NCBI GenBank assembly: GCA_910587235.1
Contig: CAJUKD010000016.1
Coordinates: 1 to 48,042, forward strand
Direction of reading: 5' to 3'
Length of the DNA stretch: 48,042 nucleotides
From: an uncultured Muribaculaceae bacterium
GTDB lineage: Bacteria > Bacteroidota > Bacteroidia > Bacteroidales > Muribaculaceae
Position numbers and translations under genes: made by a program. How positions within the stretch are numbered: the first letter of the stretch is position 1; each line of letters begins with the position of its first letter. Below, piece by piece: positions 25,412 through 33,678 of this stretch. The notes beneath the pieces were generated by a model. It did not search any database, was not told the origin of the DNA, and saw only the letters and a program-made list of their open reading frames with translations.

Positions 25412-27607
25412 ATGACAGTTAAAGAATTCAAGAACCAATGCCGCACTCAACTTGCCGGAAAAAGCCTTAACGGACTTTTCGCACTTATGCGCGGATTTGC
25501 TTCCGAGCATAAGCTCGAACGTCGCCTTGCGGAAACAGGCCGGCTTGAACAGCGTTATTTCTATATGTTGTCGTTCCTGATCGGCCGGAAAGGCAGCAGG
25601 ATCGACGATGATGATTTTACCGATATACGCAGTCGTGCGGTGGCGTTGGTCAACTCCATGGCGCGCGAAGCCGAGGCGCAGACATCATCGAAAATTTACT
25701 TTTCGCTTTTGCGCTACTTCAGCATGCGTCCGGAGGAAAACCTTGGCACATTGACTGTCGATTATCTGACCGAACTTCAGGATCTGCGGCTTGATAGTGA
25801 AGCGTTGCTTGACACGCGCCGCCGCGAGAGCCTTGAACGTATAAGCCGTGATATTTTCAACCGTATATGGGTCGGGCATCCTTTCTCGGAATCCGACGCC
25901 GAAACATTGTCGGATATGCTGACTGATACCGGGCTTCCTGCGACCGACCGAGAGATGTGGCTCGGAGCCGTGACACTCGGACTGCTTGCTGCGTTCGACC
26001 GCAGGCGCGTCGACTTGCTCGCACGTGTGTACTCCTCGGACGAGTGTCGCCTGTCGGTCGCGGCCCTTACCGGTCTGGTGCTCGGCGCGTTCATCCACGG
26101 CGGTACGGGCCGCCATTCCGCCGATTTTTCAGAAGTATTCGAAGCGTTGTCATCGTCAAAGTATTTTTACGACGATCTTACGACTACTGTTCTTGAACTT
26201 CTGCGTGCATGCTCCACTGGTGATGTGTCCCGTAAGATAAGCCGTGACATAATGCCCGGCATGATGGCTCAGGGACGTAAACTTATGGATGAGCTTGGCA
26301 TTGACGCTGCCGATCCTTTCAAGGCTTCCGCTAATCCGGAGTGGGAGGAAAAGCTGCATAAGTCGGGAATCTTCGACAAACTCAGGGAATTCAACGAGAT
26401 GCAGGCCGGAGGCGCTGACGTATATATGAATGCGTTTGCCGGAATGCGTTCATTCCCGTTTTTTCATGATGTGGCAAATTGGTTCAGGCCTTTTCATACC
26501 GATCACAGCGCTTTAAGCGATATGGTCGACGGCGACGGAGCCATGACTGCCGAGGCTTTTGCATCGGTTCCGTTTTTCTGCGACAGCGATAAATTTGCCA
26601 TGATAATGGCTCTGGCTGCGGCCGGACAACGTCCTGATAGCCCGATGTTCAACCTCGGTGAACATTATCAGAGCATAAGCGATGCAGCAGGGGCTATAAA
26701 AGCGGACCGCAGCGAGTCCGGACTGCGTCAGGATGCCGTCAATAACTATGTGCGCAACCTCTATCGCTTTTTTATGCTTTTCCGGAGGAAGAACGAGTTT
26801 GTCAATCCGTTTGATACAGAACGCCTGAATCCGTTCGGCATCGATGCGCTCCGACCGTTTTTCCTTACGCCGGGACTTGCCGACGAAGCCTTGACATTCT
26901 GCATTGAAAAGGAGCTGCCGGAGGCAGCTGCCGTTTTTGCCGATGCTCCGGGTTTCAGCCCCGACGCCCATACGCTTGAACGTGTCGGATACGCTTTTGA
27001 ACGAGCAGGCAAGACGGACCGCGCCATAGCTTTCTATGAACGTGCTTTTGATATCAATGCCGGCGACTGGCTTATGCAGCGTCTTGTGGCATGCCATCTG
27101 GCAAAGGGAGGACCGGAATCGGAAGCGAGGGCGAAAGAACTGCTTGAAATTCTGACGGCCGCTCATCCTGACGATGTGGGAATGTTGCGCTCATTGGCTA
27201 TGTTGACCGGCGACTCTGATCCGTCGCTCAGCCTTGCGCTTTATGAAAAACTGGCTTATGTCGATCCGGGCAAAGATGATAGTATGCTCGTACGCTATCG
27301 CCTGATAGCCGGACATATTGATGATGCCGCTTTTTTGCTTGACCGGATGATGGCTTCGCATGTCGATGCGGATACATGTCTGCAAGCTTCCGCCCTCAGC
27401 CTGGCCCGTTGCGATTTCGGAGCGGCTGTCGCAGGCGTCCGGCGTGCTTGCGCTGTGGGAGCTTTGACCCCGGAACAGGCTCTTGAACGGATTATGCCTC
27501 TTCTTGAACTTATGAATCCGGCAGGCGGCGATGCTCTGCTTACGGCTTTTGCCGATGCCGTGCGCTATGATGATTCCGCTGCGTTCAACTCCTTATATAA
27601 TATTTGA
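25412..27607 (+). CDS. Large cytoplasmic TPR/helical-repeat protein of unknown function
   Basis: Protein of 731 residues with no signal peptide or membrane segment, so probably cytoplasmic. It is helical throughout. The C-terminal third has tetratricopeptide-like repeats, clearest at ERVGYAFERAGKTDRAIAFY followed by ERAFDINAGDW, then repeats with AKELLEIL and LALYEKLAYVDPG. The N-terminal two thirds are conserved-looking but not a domain I recognise. It is probably a scaffold or adaptor. Its end is followed by DUF4293 after 25 bases. Confidence 0.78.
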   Translation: MTVKEFKNQCRTQLAGKSLNGLFALMRGFASEHKLERRLAETGRLEQRYFYMLSFLIGRKGSRIDDDDFTDIRSRAVALVNSMAREAEAQTSSKIYFSLLRYFSMRPEENLGTLTVDYLTELQDLRLDSEALLDTRRRESLERISRDIFNRIWVGHPFSESDAETLSDMLTDTGLPATDREMWLGAVTLGLLAAFDRRRVDLLARVYSSDECRLSVAALTGLVLGAFIHGGTGRHSADFSEVFEALSSSKYFYDDLTTTVLELLRACSTGDVSRKISRDIMPGMMAQGRKLMDELGIDAADPFKASANPEWEEKLHKSGIFDKLREFNEMQAGGADVYMNAFAGMRSFPFFHDVANWFRPFHTDHSALSDMVDGDGAMTAEAFASVPFFCDSDKFAMIMALAAAGQRPDSPMFNLGEHYQSISDAAGAIKADRSESGLRQDAVNNYVRNLYRFFMLFRRKNEFVNPFDTERLNPFGIDALRPFFLTPGLADEALTFCIEKELPEAAAVFADAPGFSPDAHTLERVGYAFERAGKTDRAIAFYERAFDINAGDWLMQRLVACHLAKGGPESEARAKELLEILTAAHPDDVGMLRSLAMLTGDSDPSLSLALYEKLAYVDPGKDDSMLVRYRLIAGHIDDAAFLLDRMMASHVDADTCLQASALSLARCDFGAAVAGVRRACAVGALTPEQALERIMPLLELMNPAGGDALLTAFADAVRYDDSAAFNSLYNI

Positions 27608-27632
27608 AAACCAATATAAAACTGTAATCCAA

Positions 27633-28061
27633 ATGGTAATCCAACGCTGGCAGACACTTCTGCTCCTTATTGCGGTGGCTCTGATGTGTGTATTTTGTCT
27701 TACGCCTTTTGCCACTATTCCTGAAACGGAAAATCTTGCCGCAGCTCCGACACAGCTTTTTGTGAAGGATGCTCCCGTATTCATGATTCTGAATGTGACC
27801 ATCGCCTTGTTGCTTTTTCTGGCCATATTCATGTTTAAAAATCTTCGCCGCCAGATGACAGTCACACTCCTGTCGATAGTGCTTATAGCTTCATCGATAG
27901 TTGCAGGATGTTTTGTACTGTATGTAGGTATGCCCGACGCGCAGCCTGTGCTGCTCGGCGGCATCATGCTGCTTGTCGTGGTGCTTGTGCTCGCGCTTTT
28001 CGCCTATCGCTTCATGGGGCGCGACCGCAAGCTATTGAGCAGCTATGACCGTCTGCGCTGA
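27633..28061 (+). CDS. DUF4293 family four-helix membrane protein
   Basis: Inner-membrane protein of 142 residues with four hydrophobic helices and a short periplasmic loop after helix 1 (PFATIPETEN). The start MVIQRWQTLLLLIAVALMC is the family-typical N-terminus; an upstream extension of the frame runs into the preceding gene and is rejected. The C-terminus FMGRDRKLLSSYDRLR matches the conserved end of DUF4293. Function unknown. The stop codon forms one arm of a hairpin shared with the convergent uvrA gene. Confidence 0.86.
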   Translation: MVIQRWQTLLLLIAVALMCVFCLTPFATIPETENLAAAPTQLFVKDAPVFMILNVTIALLLFLAIFMFKNLRRQMTVTLLSIVLIASSIVAGCFVLYVGMPDAQPVLLGGIMLLVVVLVLALFAYRFMGRDRKLLSSYDRLR

Positions 28062-28082
28062 ACGTACTGTCGCTCAGCGCAG
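28053..28082. terminator. Stem-loop spanning the stop codons of DUF4293 and uvrA
   Basis: Nine-bp stem CTGCGCTGA (28053-28061) with TCAGCGCAG (28074-28082) and a 12-base loop. Each arm contains the last codons and stop of one convergent gene. CTTTTCC follows on the plus strand; no good U-tract on the minus strand. Confidence 0.5.
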
Positions 28083-30878
28083 CTTTTCCGCAAGATAACG
28101 GCCTGTCGCACTACGGGGGCATCCGGCAATTTGCTCGGGTGTTCCCGTCGCTATTATCATACCGCCGGCATCGCCGCCTTCCGGCCCGAGGTCGATCACG
28201 TGGTCAGCGCATTTTATCACATCCGTATTGTGTTCTACGATCACAAGAGTGTGCCCCATGGCTATCAGCCGGTCGAAAGAAGCGAGCAGCAGATGTATGT
28301 CGTGGAAATGTAGGCCCGTGGTAGGTTCGTCGAAAATGAACATAGTGGGTTCGGAATTCTCGCGGCTGATGAAGTAGGCGAGTTTCACGCGCTGGTTTTC
28401 GCCACCCGAAAGCGAGGATGACGACTGGCCGAGCTTTATATATCCAAGGCCTACGTCGTGAAGCGGTTTCAGGCGTCGTACGATGCGCTGACAGGTGGTG
28501 TTGCCGGTTTCTTCGCTGAAAAAATCGATGGCTTCGTCGACTGTCATCTCGAGAATATCGTAGATGTTACGGTCGCGGTAGCGCACGTCCAGGACGTCGC
28601 GTTTGAAGCGTTTGCCATGGCATGCCTCGCATTCTACGGTGACGTCGGCAAGGAATTGCATTTCTATGGTAATGAATCCTTCGCCTTTGCAGTTCTCGCA
28701 CCGGCCGCCTTCCGTGTTGAACGAAAATGTCGCGGGCGTGAATCCCATCTGCTTTGAGATCTGTTGGTCGGCGAAAAGAGCGCGTATTTCGTCGTATGCT
28801 TTCAGGTAGGTAGCCGGATTTGAACGTGACGAACGGCCTATCGGATTCTGGTCTACAAAGACGATGTCGGATATCTTTCGCAGGTCGCCGCTAAGCCCTT
28901 TGAATTGGCCGGGGGCGTCGCCTTCGCCTTTTATCTCGCGGTTGAGCGATCTATAGAAAATATCACGGACAAGGGTCGATTTGCCGGAACCGCTGACACC
29001 GGTCACAACTGTCATCACGCCGAGCGGGAAATCTACGGTTACGTTCTTGAGATTGTGTTCCGTAGCACCGTTCACACGGATGTAGTCGCGGTAGCGGCGT
29101 CGTATTTTCGGAACTGGGATGTTAAGTTTTCCGCTAAGATATCCGAGAGTGTAGCTTTCTGTCGCTGATTTAAGCGAGTCTACTTCTCCCTGGTATACAA
29201 TTTCTCCGCCGAGGCGTCCTGCTGCCGGACCGACGTCGATGATATAATCTGCGGCCCGCATTATTTCCTCGTCGTGCTCTACGACTACTACGGTATTGCC
29301 GAGTTTCTGGAGTTTGCGCAGCACTCCGATAAGACGTTCTGTATCGCGCGAATGCAGACCGATAGACGGTTCGTCGAGAATATATAGAGAGCCTACAAGG
29401 CTGCTGCCGAGTGAGGTTGCCAGATTTATGCGTTGGCTTTCGCCGCCTGAGAGGCTGTTGCTGAGTCGATCGAGGGTGAGATAGCCCAGTCCTACTTCAT
29501 TAAGGAATGTCAGGCGTTTGCGTATTTCCAGAAGCAGTCGCTCTGCGATTGCGGTGTCGCGGCTGTCAAGACTGATATCGTTGAACCATGCAAGTAATCC
29601 GCTTACGGGCATACTCACAAGTTCGCTGATTGTCTTTCCTGCAACGCGCACATTGCGGGCTTCGGGACGCAAACGGCTGCCTCCGCAGAGGCGGCATACG
29701 GTTTTGCCACGGTATTTGGCAAGAATTATACGGTACTGTATGCTGTGTCGCATCGACTCAACCCATCCGAAAAAGTCCATAATTCCCCGGCAGTTGCCTC
29801 CGTCGCCGTTCCATAGCAAGTCGATTTCGGCGGGGCTAAGCTCGTTGTAGGCTTTGTGTATGGGAAATCCTTCTTTTGTTTTTTTTGCGGCAGCAGCTAT
29901 GAAATCGCGTTTCCAGCTTGATAGGGACGGCCCGCGCCAAGGAGCGACAGCGTCTTCGAATACCGAAAGCGAGCGATCGGGAATCACGAGGTCTTCAGAG
30001 ATGCCGAGAGTGCGTCCGAATCCTTCGCATTGTGGACATGCCCCGACGGGATTGTTGAAATTGAACATCTGCTCGCTTGGTTCCGGAAATAGGATGCCGT
30101 CGGCTTCGAAACGCTTCGAAAAATTATGCCGGCTGACAGAGCCGTCGGAATTCCAGACGAAGATTACGAGTTCGTCGTGTCCTTCGAAAAAGGCTGTTTC
30201 GGATGATTCGGCCAGACGTGAAACTTCGTCGCTGTCAGTTGCCGTAGCCAGGCGGTCGACGAGCAGAAGAGGCATTGACTTTTCGTTGTCTGCGGGCGTA
30301 TAGTCCGCAATGTCGGTAAATTGTCCGTCGGGTTTTATGAGGCGGGAATAGCCTTCCTTTATGTATATGTCGAGCTGTTCGGCAGCCGTGCGTCCTTCGG
30401 GTAGTATTATGGGCGCGGCTACAGCTATGCGGGTGCCTTCGGGCAGCGATGCTGCCAAGGCAATGATGTCGTCGACAGTGTGTTTCTTTACCTGTGTGCC
30501 TGATATCGGCGAGAAAGTGCGTCCGATGCGTCCGAATAGCATCCGCAGATAGTCATAGATCTCGGTGGAGGTTCCGACGGTAGAGCGCGGGTTGCGGGTG
30601 TTCACTTTCTGTTCTATGGCTATGGCCGGCGGCAGCCCTTTGATGTAGTCGCATTCGGGCTTGTTCAGTTTTCCGAGAAACTGGCGTGCGTAGGCCGACA
30701 GACTTTCCACATATCGCCGTCGACCTTCGGCATAAAGGGTGTCGAAGGCCAATGATGATTTTCCCGAACCTGAAAGGCCGGTGATGACAATAAATTTATT
30801 GCGTGGAATTTCTACGTCGACGTTTTTTAGATTGTTGACGCGTGCGCCTTTTATCGTGATTTTGTTTTTTTCGGACAT
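28074..30878 (-). CDS. uvrA: Excinuclease ABC subunit UvrA
   Basis: DNA damage recognition ATPase of nucleotide excision repair, 934 residues, normal length. Two ABC modules are visible: Walker A GLSGSGKSSLAFD near residue 33 and GVSGSGKSTLVRD in the second half. There are signature motifs LSGGESQRINLATSLGS and LSGGENQRVKLA. Zinc-finger cysteines occur in CPQCEGFG with CRLCGGSRLRPEARN, and in CENCKGEGF with CEACHGKRF. It lies 22 bases after birA and is the last gene of a long minus-strand operon. Confidence 0.98.
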   Translation of the reverse strand: MSEKNKITIKGARVNNLKNVDVEIPRNKFIVITGLSGSGKSSLAFDTLYAEGRRRYVESLSAYARQFLGKLNKPECDYIKGLPPAIAIEQKVNTRNPRSTVGTSTEIYDYLRMLFGRIGRTFSPISGTQVKKHTVDDIIALAASLPEGTRIAVAAPIILPEGRTAAEQLDIYIKEGYSRLIKPDGQFTDIADYTPADNEKSMPLLLVDRLATATDSDEVSRLAESSETAFFEGHDELVIFVWNSDGSVSRHNFSKRFEADGILFPEPSEQMFNFNNPVGACPQCEGFGRTLGISEDLVIPDRSLSVFEDAVAPWRGPSLSSWKRDFIAAAAKKTKEGFPIHKAYNELSPAEIDLLWNGDGGNCRGIMDFFGWVESMRHSIQYRIILAKYRGKTVCRLCGGSRLRPEARNVRVAGKTISELVSMPVSGLLAWFNDISLDSRDTAIAERLLLEIRKRLTFLNEVGLGYLTLDRLSNSLSGGESQRINLATSLGSSLVGSLYILDEPSIGLHSRDTERLIGVLRKLQKLGNTVVVVEHDEEIMRAADYIIDVGPAAGRLGGEIVYQGEVDSLKSATESYTLGYLSGKLNIPVPKIRRRYRDYIRVNGATEHNLKNVTVDFPLGVMTVVTGVSGSGKSTLVRDIFYRSLNREIKGEGDAPGQFKGLSGDLRKISDIVFVDQNPIGRSSRSNPATYLKAYDEIRALFADQQISKQMGFTPATFSFNTEGGRCENCKGEGFITIEMQFLADVTVECEACHGKRFKRDVLDVRYRDRNIYDILEMTVDEAIDFFSEETGNTTCQRIVRRLKPLHDVGLGYIKLGQSSSSLSGGENQRVKLAYFISRENSEPTMFIFDEPTTGLHFHDIHLLLASFDRLIAMGHTLVIVEHNTDVIKCADHVIDLGPEGGDAGGMIIATGTPEQIAGCPRSATGRYLAEKLR

Positions 30879-30900
30879 CGTACGGAATCGAGGGAGAGAA

Positions 30901-31671
30901 TTATAAGTCAGAGATGTTGAAGATCACCTCCTTGAAAAAGAATCGGCGTTCGGGGCTGCCGTCGGTCGGACGCAGTGTTATCACTCCGTCGGCGGCGACA
31001 TCGGAGATGACGGCATCGAAACGGGAGCCTGTGGCAGCATCGGTGAACGGGTGAGGAAGTCCGTCGCCACGCCAGAGCCGTGAACGGTAAGATTTCGAAA
31101 GGCCGGCGGGACAAGGAGCCGATTCGTAGGCCGCGAGATCTTCCATTATGGACTCTGCGACTGTTTCGAGCATTTCACCGACAGATATTTCAATACCGGT
31201 CAGATGAATCAGTGACACCGGATTCGGCGCGTCCGACCGAAAGACAAGCTGATTGACGTTGATACCTATTCCTGCGATAGACCTGTCGATCGAGAGTCCC
31301 GACAGTGCGTTCTCGATTAATATGCCGCAGACTTTCCGGTCGCCTATGTATATGTCGTTCGGCCACTTGACGGTGCATCGTTCCTTGCAGCCGGATTGCG
31401 CTAGAATTGAATCAAGGCTCCGGACAATAGCCAGCGATACGATCATCGACAGTTCGAACTGACGGGATGCGTCGATTAGCTGCGGTCGCAAAAGTATGGA
31501 AAAGGTAAGGTTGCGACCGGGTTCGGCTTCCCAGCTGTTGCCGCGTTGTCCGCGCCCGGCGCTTTGTTCGCGACAACTCACGACGGTTCCCGCCGGCATG
31601 CTGTCGGCGATTGCGGCGAGTTCGGAGTTTGTTGAAGAGCAGGTGTCGAGGCGTATGAATGTAGGCTTCAT
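30901..31671 (-). CDS. birA: Biotin--[acetyl-CoA-carboxylase] ligase
   Basis: Monofunctional biotin protein ligase of 256 residues that attaches biotin to the carrier protein of acetyl-CoA carboxylase and related enzymes. The biotinyl-AMP loop is seen as REQSAGRGQRGNSWEAEPG, with KWPNDIYIGDRKVCGILIEN and GIGINVNQ downstream, and a small C-terminal domain. It lacks the N-terminal helix-turn-helix of repressor-type BirA, so it should not regulate biotin genes. Its start overlaps the tsaE stop by four bases (ATGA). Confidence 0.95.
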   Translation of the reverse strand: MKPTFIRLDTCSSTNSELAAIADSMPAGTVVSCREQSAGRGQRGNSWEAEPGRNLTFSILLRPQLIDASRQFELSMIVSLAIVRSLDSILAQSGCKERCTVKWPNDIYIGDRKVCGILIENALSGLSIDRSIAGIGINVNQLVFRSDAPNPVSLIHLTGIEISVGEMLETVAESIMEDLAAYESAPCPAGLSKSYRSRLWRGDGLPHPFTDAATGSRFDAVISDVAADGVITLRPTDGSPERRFFFKEVIFNISDL

Positions 31672-32093
31672 TCGCTGACGGTAAGAGTGCGGGTGTCGTC
31701 GTCGTTGACCGTTATACGAACGCTGACAGTATCGGCCGGCAGTATCGGGGCTATGCGTTCAGGCCATTCGATAAGGCATATGGCGCCGGAATCGAAATAA
31801 TCCTCGATGCCCAGATCGAGTGCTTCTTCAAGGTCTTCTATGCGATAGAAATCAAAATGGTAGATAAGTTCCGCCGTCGTATCGGAGCGGTATTCGTTGA
31901 TAAGTGCGAATGTTGGGGAGGCTGTGTCGTCGCTTTCAACGCCGAGAGCTTTTGAAAGTGCGTTGATGAAAGTTGTCTTTCCTGCTCCCATGTCGCCGTA
32001 GAATGCGAATACGGTGTTGTCGCCCATAAGTCCTGCGAATTCGCGGGCGGCTCGGTCGAGGTCGGCTGTAGATGCTATCTGAATGGTTTTCAT
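31668..32093 (-). CDS. tsaE: tRNA threonylcarbamoyladenosine biosynthesis ATPase TsaE
   Basis: Small ATPase of the t6A37 tRNA modification complex (with TsaB and TsaD, not in this window), 141 residues. Walker A is GDMGAGKTTF, followed by SPTFALINEY and YHFDFYRIED. The frame continues upstream to 32249 inside porX, but the ATG at 32093 gives the family N-terminus and starts 20 bases after the porX stop. Confidence 0.95.
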   Translation of the reverse strand: MKTIQIASTADLDRAAREFAGLMGDNTVFAFYGDMGAGKTTFINALSKALGVESDDTASPTFALINEYRSDTTAELIYHFDFYRIEDLEEALDLGIEDYFDSGAICLIEWPERIAPILPADTVSVRITVNDDDTRTLTVSE

Positions 32094-32113
32094 TTGTCTA
32101 TATATGATATGAA

Positions 32114-33670
32114 TTATTGTTTCGGGCTTAGTGTGATCAGCGGAATAAGCATTTCTTCCATTGATATTCCGCCGTGCTGGAATGTGCCTGTATAGTATTG
32201 CACGTAATAGTTGTAGTTGTTCGGGTAGGCGAAGAATTCGTCGCGGCATGCAAAGATATATGTCGTCGACACATTAGGCGAGGGCAGGCCGAAGCGTGCC
32301 GGATGCTTGATTTCGTAGACCTGTTTCGGGTTATAGGCAAGGTTCTTGCCAAGCTTGTAACGCAGGTTCGTGTTGGTGTTCTTGTCGCCTACGACCTTTA
32401 TGGGCTTGTCGACACGTATGGTTCCGTGGTCGGTGGTGAGGACTATCTTGTAGCCTCGTGACGCTATACGGCGGAAAATGTCGAGCACTGTCGTATGGCG
32501 GAACCAAGATTCGGTCAGAGAGCGGTAGGCGGCGTTCGTCGATGCCAGTTCACGTATCATTTTTGATTCGGTACGTGCATGGGAGAGCATGTCGACGAAG
32601 TTGAATATTATGACATTGAGGTCGTTGGACTCGAGGCGGTCGAATTCCTTCAGCAGGCGTTCGCCGGCGCTGCTGTCGTTGATTTTGTTGTAGGAGAATG
32701 TGCAACGTCGGCGGTGGCGTTCGAATTGTGTGGCTATCAGCGGCGATTCGTTCAGATTTTTGCCTTCGTCCGATTCCTCGTCTACCCATAGCTCGGGGAA
32801 CATGCGTTCGATGTCGACGGGCATAAGGCCTGAAAAAATGGCATTGCGGGCATACTGGGTGGCTGTCGGGAGTATGGATGTATAGAGTTGTTCGTCGAAT
32901 GTGAAGTATTCGGCCAGCAGAGGCTTGACAGTGCGCCATTGGTCGAGCCTGAAATTGTCGATAAGAATAAAGAATACTTTTTCTCCTTTGTCAAGCAAGG
33001 GGAATACTTTCCGTGGAAAGATATCCGGACTCATCAGAGGGCGTACGCTTGTATCGTTGGATGTCACCCAGTCCTCGTAGTTGCGTCGCACCCATTTTCC
33101 GAATTCCGAATTGGCTTCGTCTTTCTGCATGGCGAGCATTTCATCCATGTTGGTGTCGGCTGATGCCAGTTCGAGTTCGCGGAATACCAGACGTTCGTAG
33201 AGGCTTTGCCAGTCTTCCAGAGTGGACGCGCTGTTAATCAGTGAACTGATTGTTGCAAAATCCTGACGATAGTCACGCGAAGTCTGTTCCGATACCAGCC
33301 GTTCGCTGTGCAGATGTTTCTTTATGGCTATAAGAATCTGGTTCGGGTTCACAGGCTTGATAAGGTAGTCTGCGATCTTGCTTCCTACAGCCTGGTCCAT
33401 GATGTTTTCCTCTTCGCTCTTCGTTATCATTATGACAGGCACATGCGGCTGCCGCTGTTTTATCATCGACAGGGTTTCAAGACCGGTCAGGCCTGGCATG
33501 TTCTCGTCAAGTATGATAAGGTCGAAGCGTCGGCTCGAGGCTATGTCGAGGGCGTCGCGGCCGTTGTTGGCCGTTGTCACCTCATATCCTTTGTTCCTCA
33601 GGAACATTATGTGTGGTTTGAGAAGGTCGATTTCGTCGTCGGCCCAAAGTATGTTTCTGTTTTCGGTCAT
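32114..33670 (-). CDS. porX: PorX-like response regulator with PglZ/alkaline phosphatase-type domain
   Basis: Response regulator of 518 residues related to PorX, the type IX secretion regulator of Porphyromonas gingivalis. A receiver domain (4-120) has acidic Asp11/Asp12, phospho-acceptor Asp55, Thr83 and Lys105. A helical linker leads to a PglZ-type alkaline-phosphatase-superfamily domain (about 215-518) with intact metal and catalytic candidates: Asp238, Thr271 in PTATQYARN, Asp360 and His364 in VDMLSH, Asp414-His415 in TTDHG and His499 in FQHGG. Work on other PorX proteins reports zinc-dependent cleavage of oligonucleotides. No PorY-like kinase is nearby. It starts 8 bases after porW. Confidence 0.92.
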   Translation of the reverse strand: MTENRNILWADDEIDLLKPHIMFLRNKGYEVTTANNGRDALDIASSRRFDLIILDENMPGLTGLETLSMIKQRQPHVPVIMITKSEEENIMDQAVGSKIADYLIKPVNPNQILIAIKKHLHSERLVSEQTSRDYRQDFATISSLINSASTLEDWQSLYERLVFRELELASADTNMDEMLAMQKDEANSEFGKWVRRNYEDWVTSNDTSVRPLMSPDIFPRKVFPLLDKGEKVFFILIDNFRLDQWRTVKPLLAEYFTFDEQLYTSILPTATQYARNAIFSGLMPVDIERMFPELWVDEESDEGKNLNESPLIATQFERHRRRCTFSYNKINDSSAGERLLKEFDRLESNDLNVIIFNFVDMLSHARTESKMIRELASTNAAYRSLTESWFRHTTVLDIFRRIASRGYKIVLTTDHGTIRVDKPIKVVGDKNTNTNLRYKLGKNLAYNPKQVYEIKHPARFGLPSPNVSTTYIFACRDEFFAYPNNYNYYVQYYTGTFQHGGISMEEMLIPLITLSPKQ

Positions 33671-33678
33671 ATTGTTGT

